NCBI RefSeq assembly: GCF_949987515.2 | Contig: NC_082693.1 | Location: 22,998,994 to 23,062,993, forward strand | Length of the DNA stretch: 64,000 nt | Direction of reading: 5' to 3' | Source: Delphinus delphis | Lineage: Eukaryota > Chordata > Mammalia > Artiodactyla > Delphinidae | Shown: positions 60,309 to 64,000 of the stretch, one piece after another | Numbering within the stretch: the stretch's first letter is position 1 | Layout: each line of letters opens with the position of its first letter | Made by a program: the position numbers and the translations under genes | The notes under the pieces: generated by a model | What the model was told of the DNA's origin: nothing | Databases searched by the model: none | What the model saw: the letters and a program-made list of their open reading frames with translations, nothing else

Positions 60309-60532
60309 GGCTTCCCTGGTGGCGCAGTGGTTGAGAGTTCGCCTGCCGATGCAGGGGACACGGGTTCGTGCCCCGGTCCGGGAGGATCCCACATGCCGCG
60401 GAGCGGCTGGGCCCGTGAGCCATGGCCACTGAGCCTGCGCGTCCGGAGCCTGTGCTCCGCAACGGGAGAGGCCACAACAGTAAGAGGCCCGCATACCGGG
60501 AAAAAATAAATAAATAAATAAAAATTAATATA
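60309..60532 (+). mobile_element. CHR SINE with perfect 17-bp TSD
   Basis: Full-length, with a (TAAA)n tail. TTAAAAGGTAGATACTG occurs at 60292-60308 and 60533-60549. Confidence 0.96.
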
Positions 60533-61105
60533 TTAAAAGGTAGATACTGTATGTAAGTAACTTACCCTCTTGTACAGTTATGTGATTTATTAGGAATAAC
60601 TATGAGTTTTGTTATTATTGGCATTATTGTAGCATTGGCAGTGCTAATAAACAGTAGAGAAGGAAAACTGAAGGTTGTTTTGTGTCTGTGTATGTGTAAA
60701 GAACAGAATAATTCCAAATATGAGCAAGTATATATTAGAATATTTCAAGCCAGTTACTTTTAAAGATGTAAAATACTTATTTCTAATTAGATATTTTATC
60801 CTGGGAAAGTAAGCTTATTTGATGATGAACCTTAAAAGTTACTGAAAATATTGCTCTAGTTGATGAGTTCACCATATCGTCAATCACAATATATTTTATA
60901 TTCAAGTAACTCTTGGATTTTCTTACCTACTTCTGAATTTTCATTTTCATTAAAATGATTTAGTCCCTGAACTTACAGAAAATGGATTATTGTTTCATTT
61001 TTATATTACTGAATACTTTAAATTATGTGAGAATTGTGGGATCATGAACAATGTTGAACAGCTCGGTGTTATAAAATTCTCTGTAACTGTTGTGTTGTCT
61101 TTTAG

Positions 61106-61152
61106 CTACAACAGAAAGAACATCCAGGTACGGAAGGCCACTAAGAAGAAAG
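61106..61152 (+). CDS. MRPS35: MRPS35 coding exon 2
   Basis: 47 nt, completing Ser with the T of exon 1, then TTERTSRYGRPLRRK, phase 0 out. Human has LPERTPGNERPPRRK here, so the linker is variable but the length is the same. Acceptor ttgtcttttag, donor gtaagc. Confidence 0.9.

Positions 61153-64000
<2,848 letters not shown>

Larger units (their letters stand above)
57573..61105 (+). other. MRPS35 intron 1
   Basis: CpG-rich to about 57,700, then an ancient repeat (about 58310-59160), CHR SINEs at 59214-59450 and 60309-60532, and a MIR (about 60030-60240). A second candidate donor lies at 57682. Confidence 0.7.

Overview
The window is mammalian nuclear DNA and almost certainly cetacean. At least twelve copies of a tRNA-derived SINE with the cetacean/hippo/ruminant CHR signature are present (core GGCTTCCCTGGTGGCGCAGT, poly-A tail), many with clean target-site duplications, and no ruminant BovB was seen. 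The gene order PPFIBP1 - REP15 - MRPS35 is the one I know from human chromosome 12p11. All three genes are on the + strand.

Layout. Positions 1 to about 50,310 hold the 3' portion of PPFIBP1 (liprin-beta-1): 24 constitutive coding exons (1046-48541), two in-frame 33-nt alternative exons, and a 1.8-kb 3'UTR. The exons join in one open frame of 892 residues plus stop: an N-terminal coiled coil, a Ser-rich linker, three SAM domains and a C-terminal tail. The start codon and first exons lie upstream of the window. Next comes the single-exon REP15 gene (about 50,985-51,698), whose expected ATG reads ACG. After 5.6 kb of repeat-rich intergenic DNA, MRPS35 starts in a CpG-rich promoter at about 57.4 kb; its first three coding exons (57461-62447) are visible and the gene runs off the right edge.

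The introns carry most of the structure: a near-full-length antisense LINE-1 with target-site duplication (20760-26605), several 5'-truncated L1 ends, a Tigger-type DNA transposon with TA duplications (32566-33059), MIR/MER5/MLT-type fossils, CHR SINEs and a CA microsatellite. One + strand L1 end (16332-16790) is unusual: it contains a 178-bp copy of unique intron sequence found about 1 kb downstream.

Functionally the three genes are unrelated neighbours: a synaptic/focal-adhesion scaffold, a Rab15 effector of the recycling endosome, and a small-subunit mitoribosome protein. I found no unknown multi-gene system. The points most worth following are the REP15 start-codon loss, the alternative exon adding a second RSxSxP motif to liprin-beta-1, the AG|GTAAGT exon start, and the templated copy inside an L1. 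Gene identities rest on protein similarity recalled from known human families, not on a database search.
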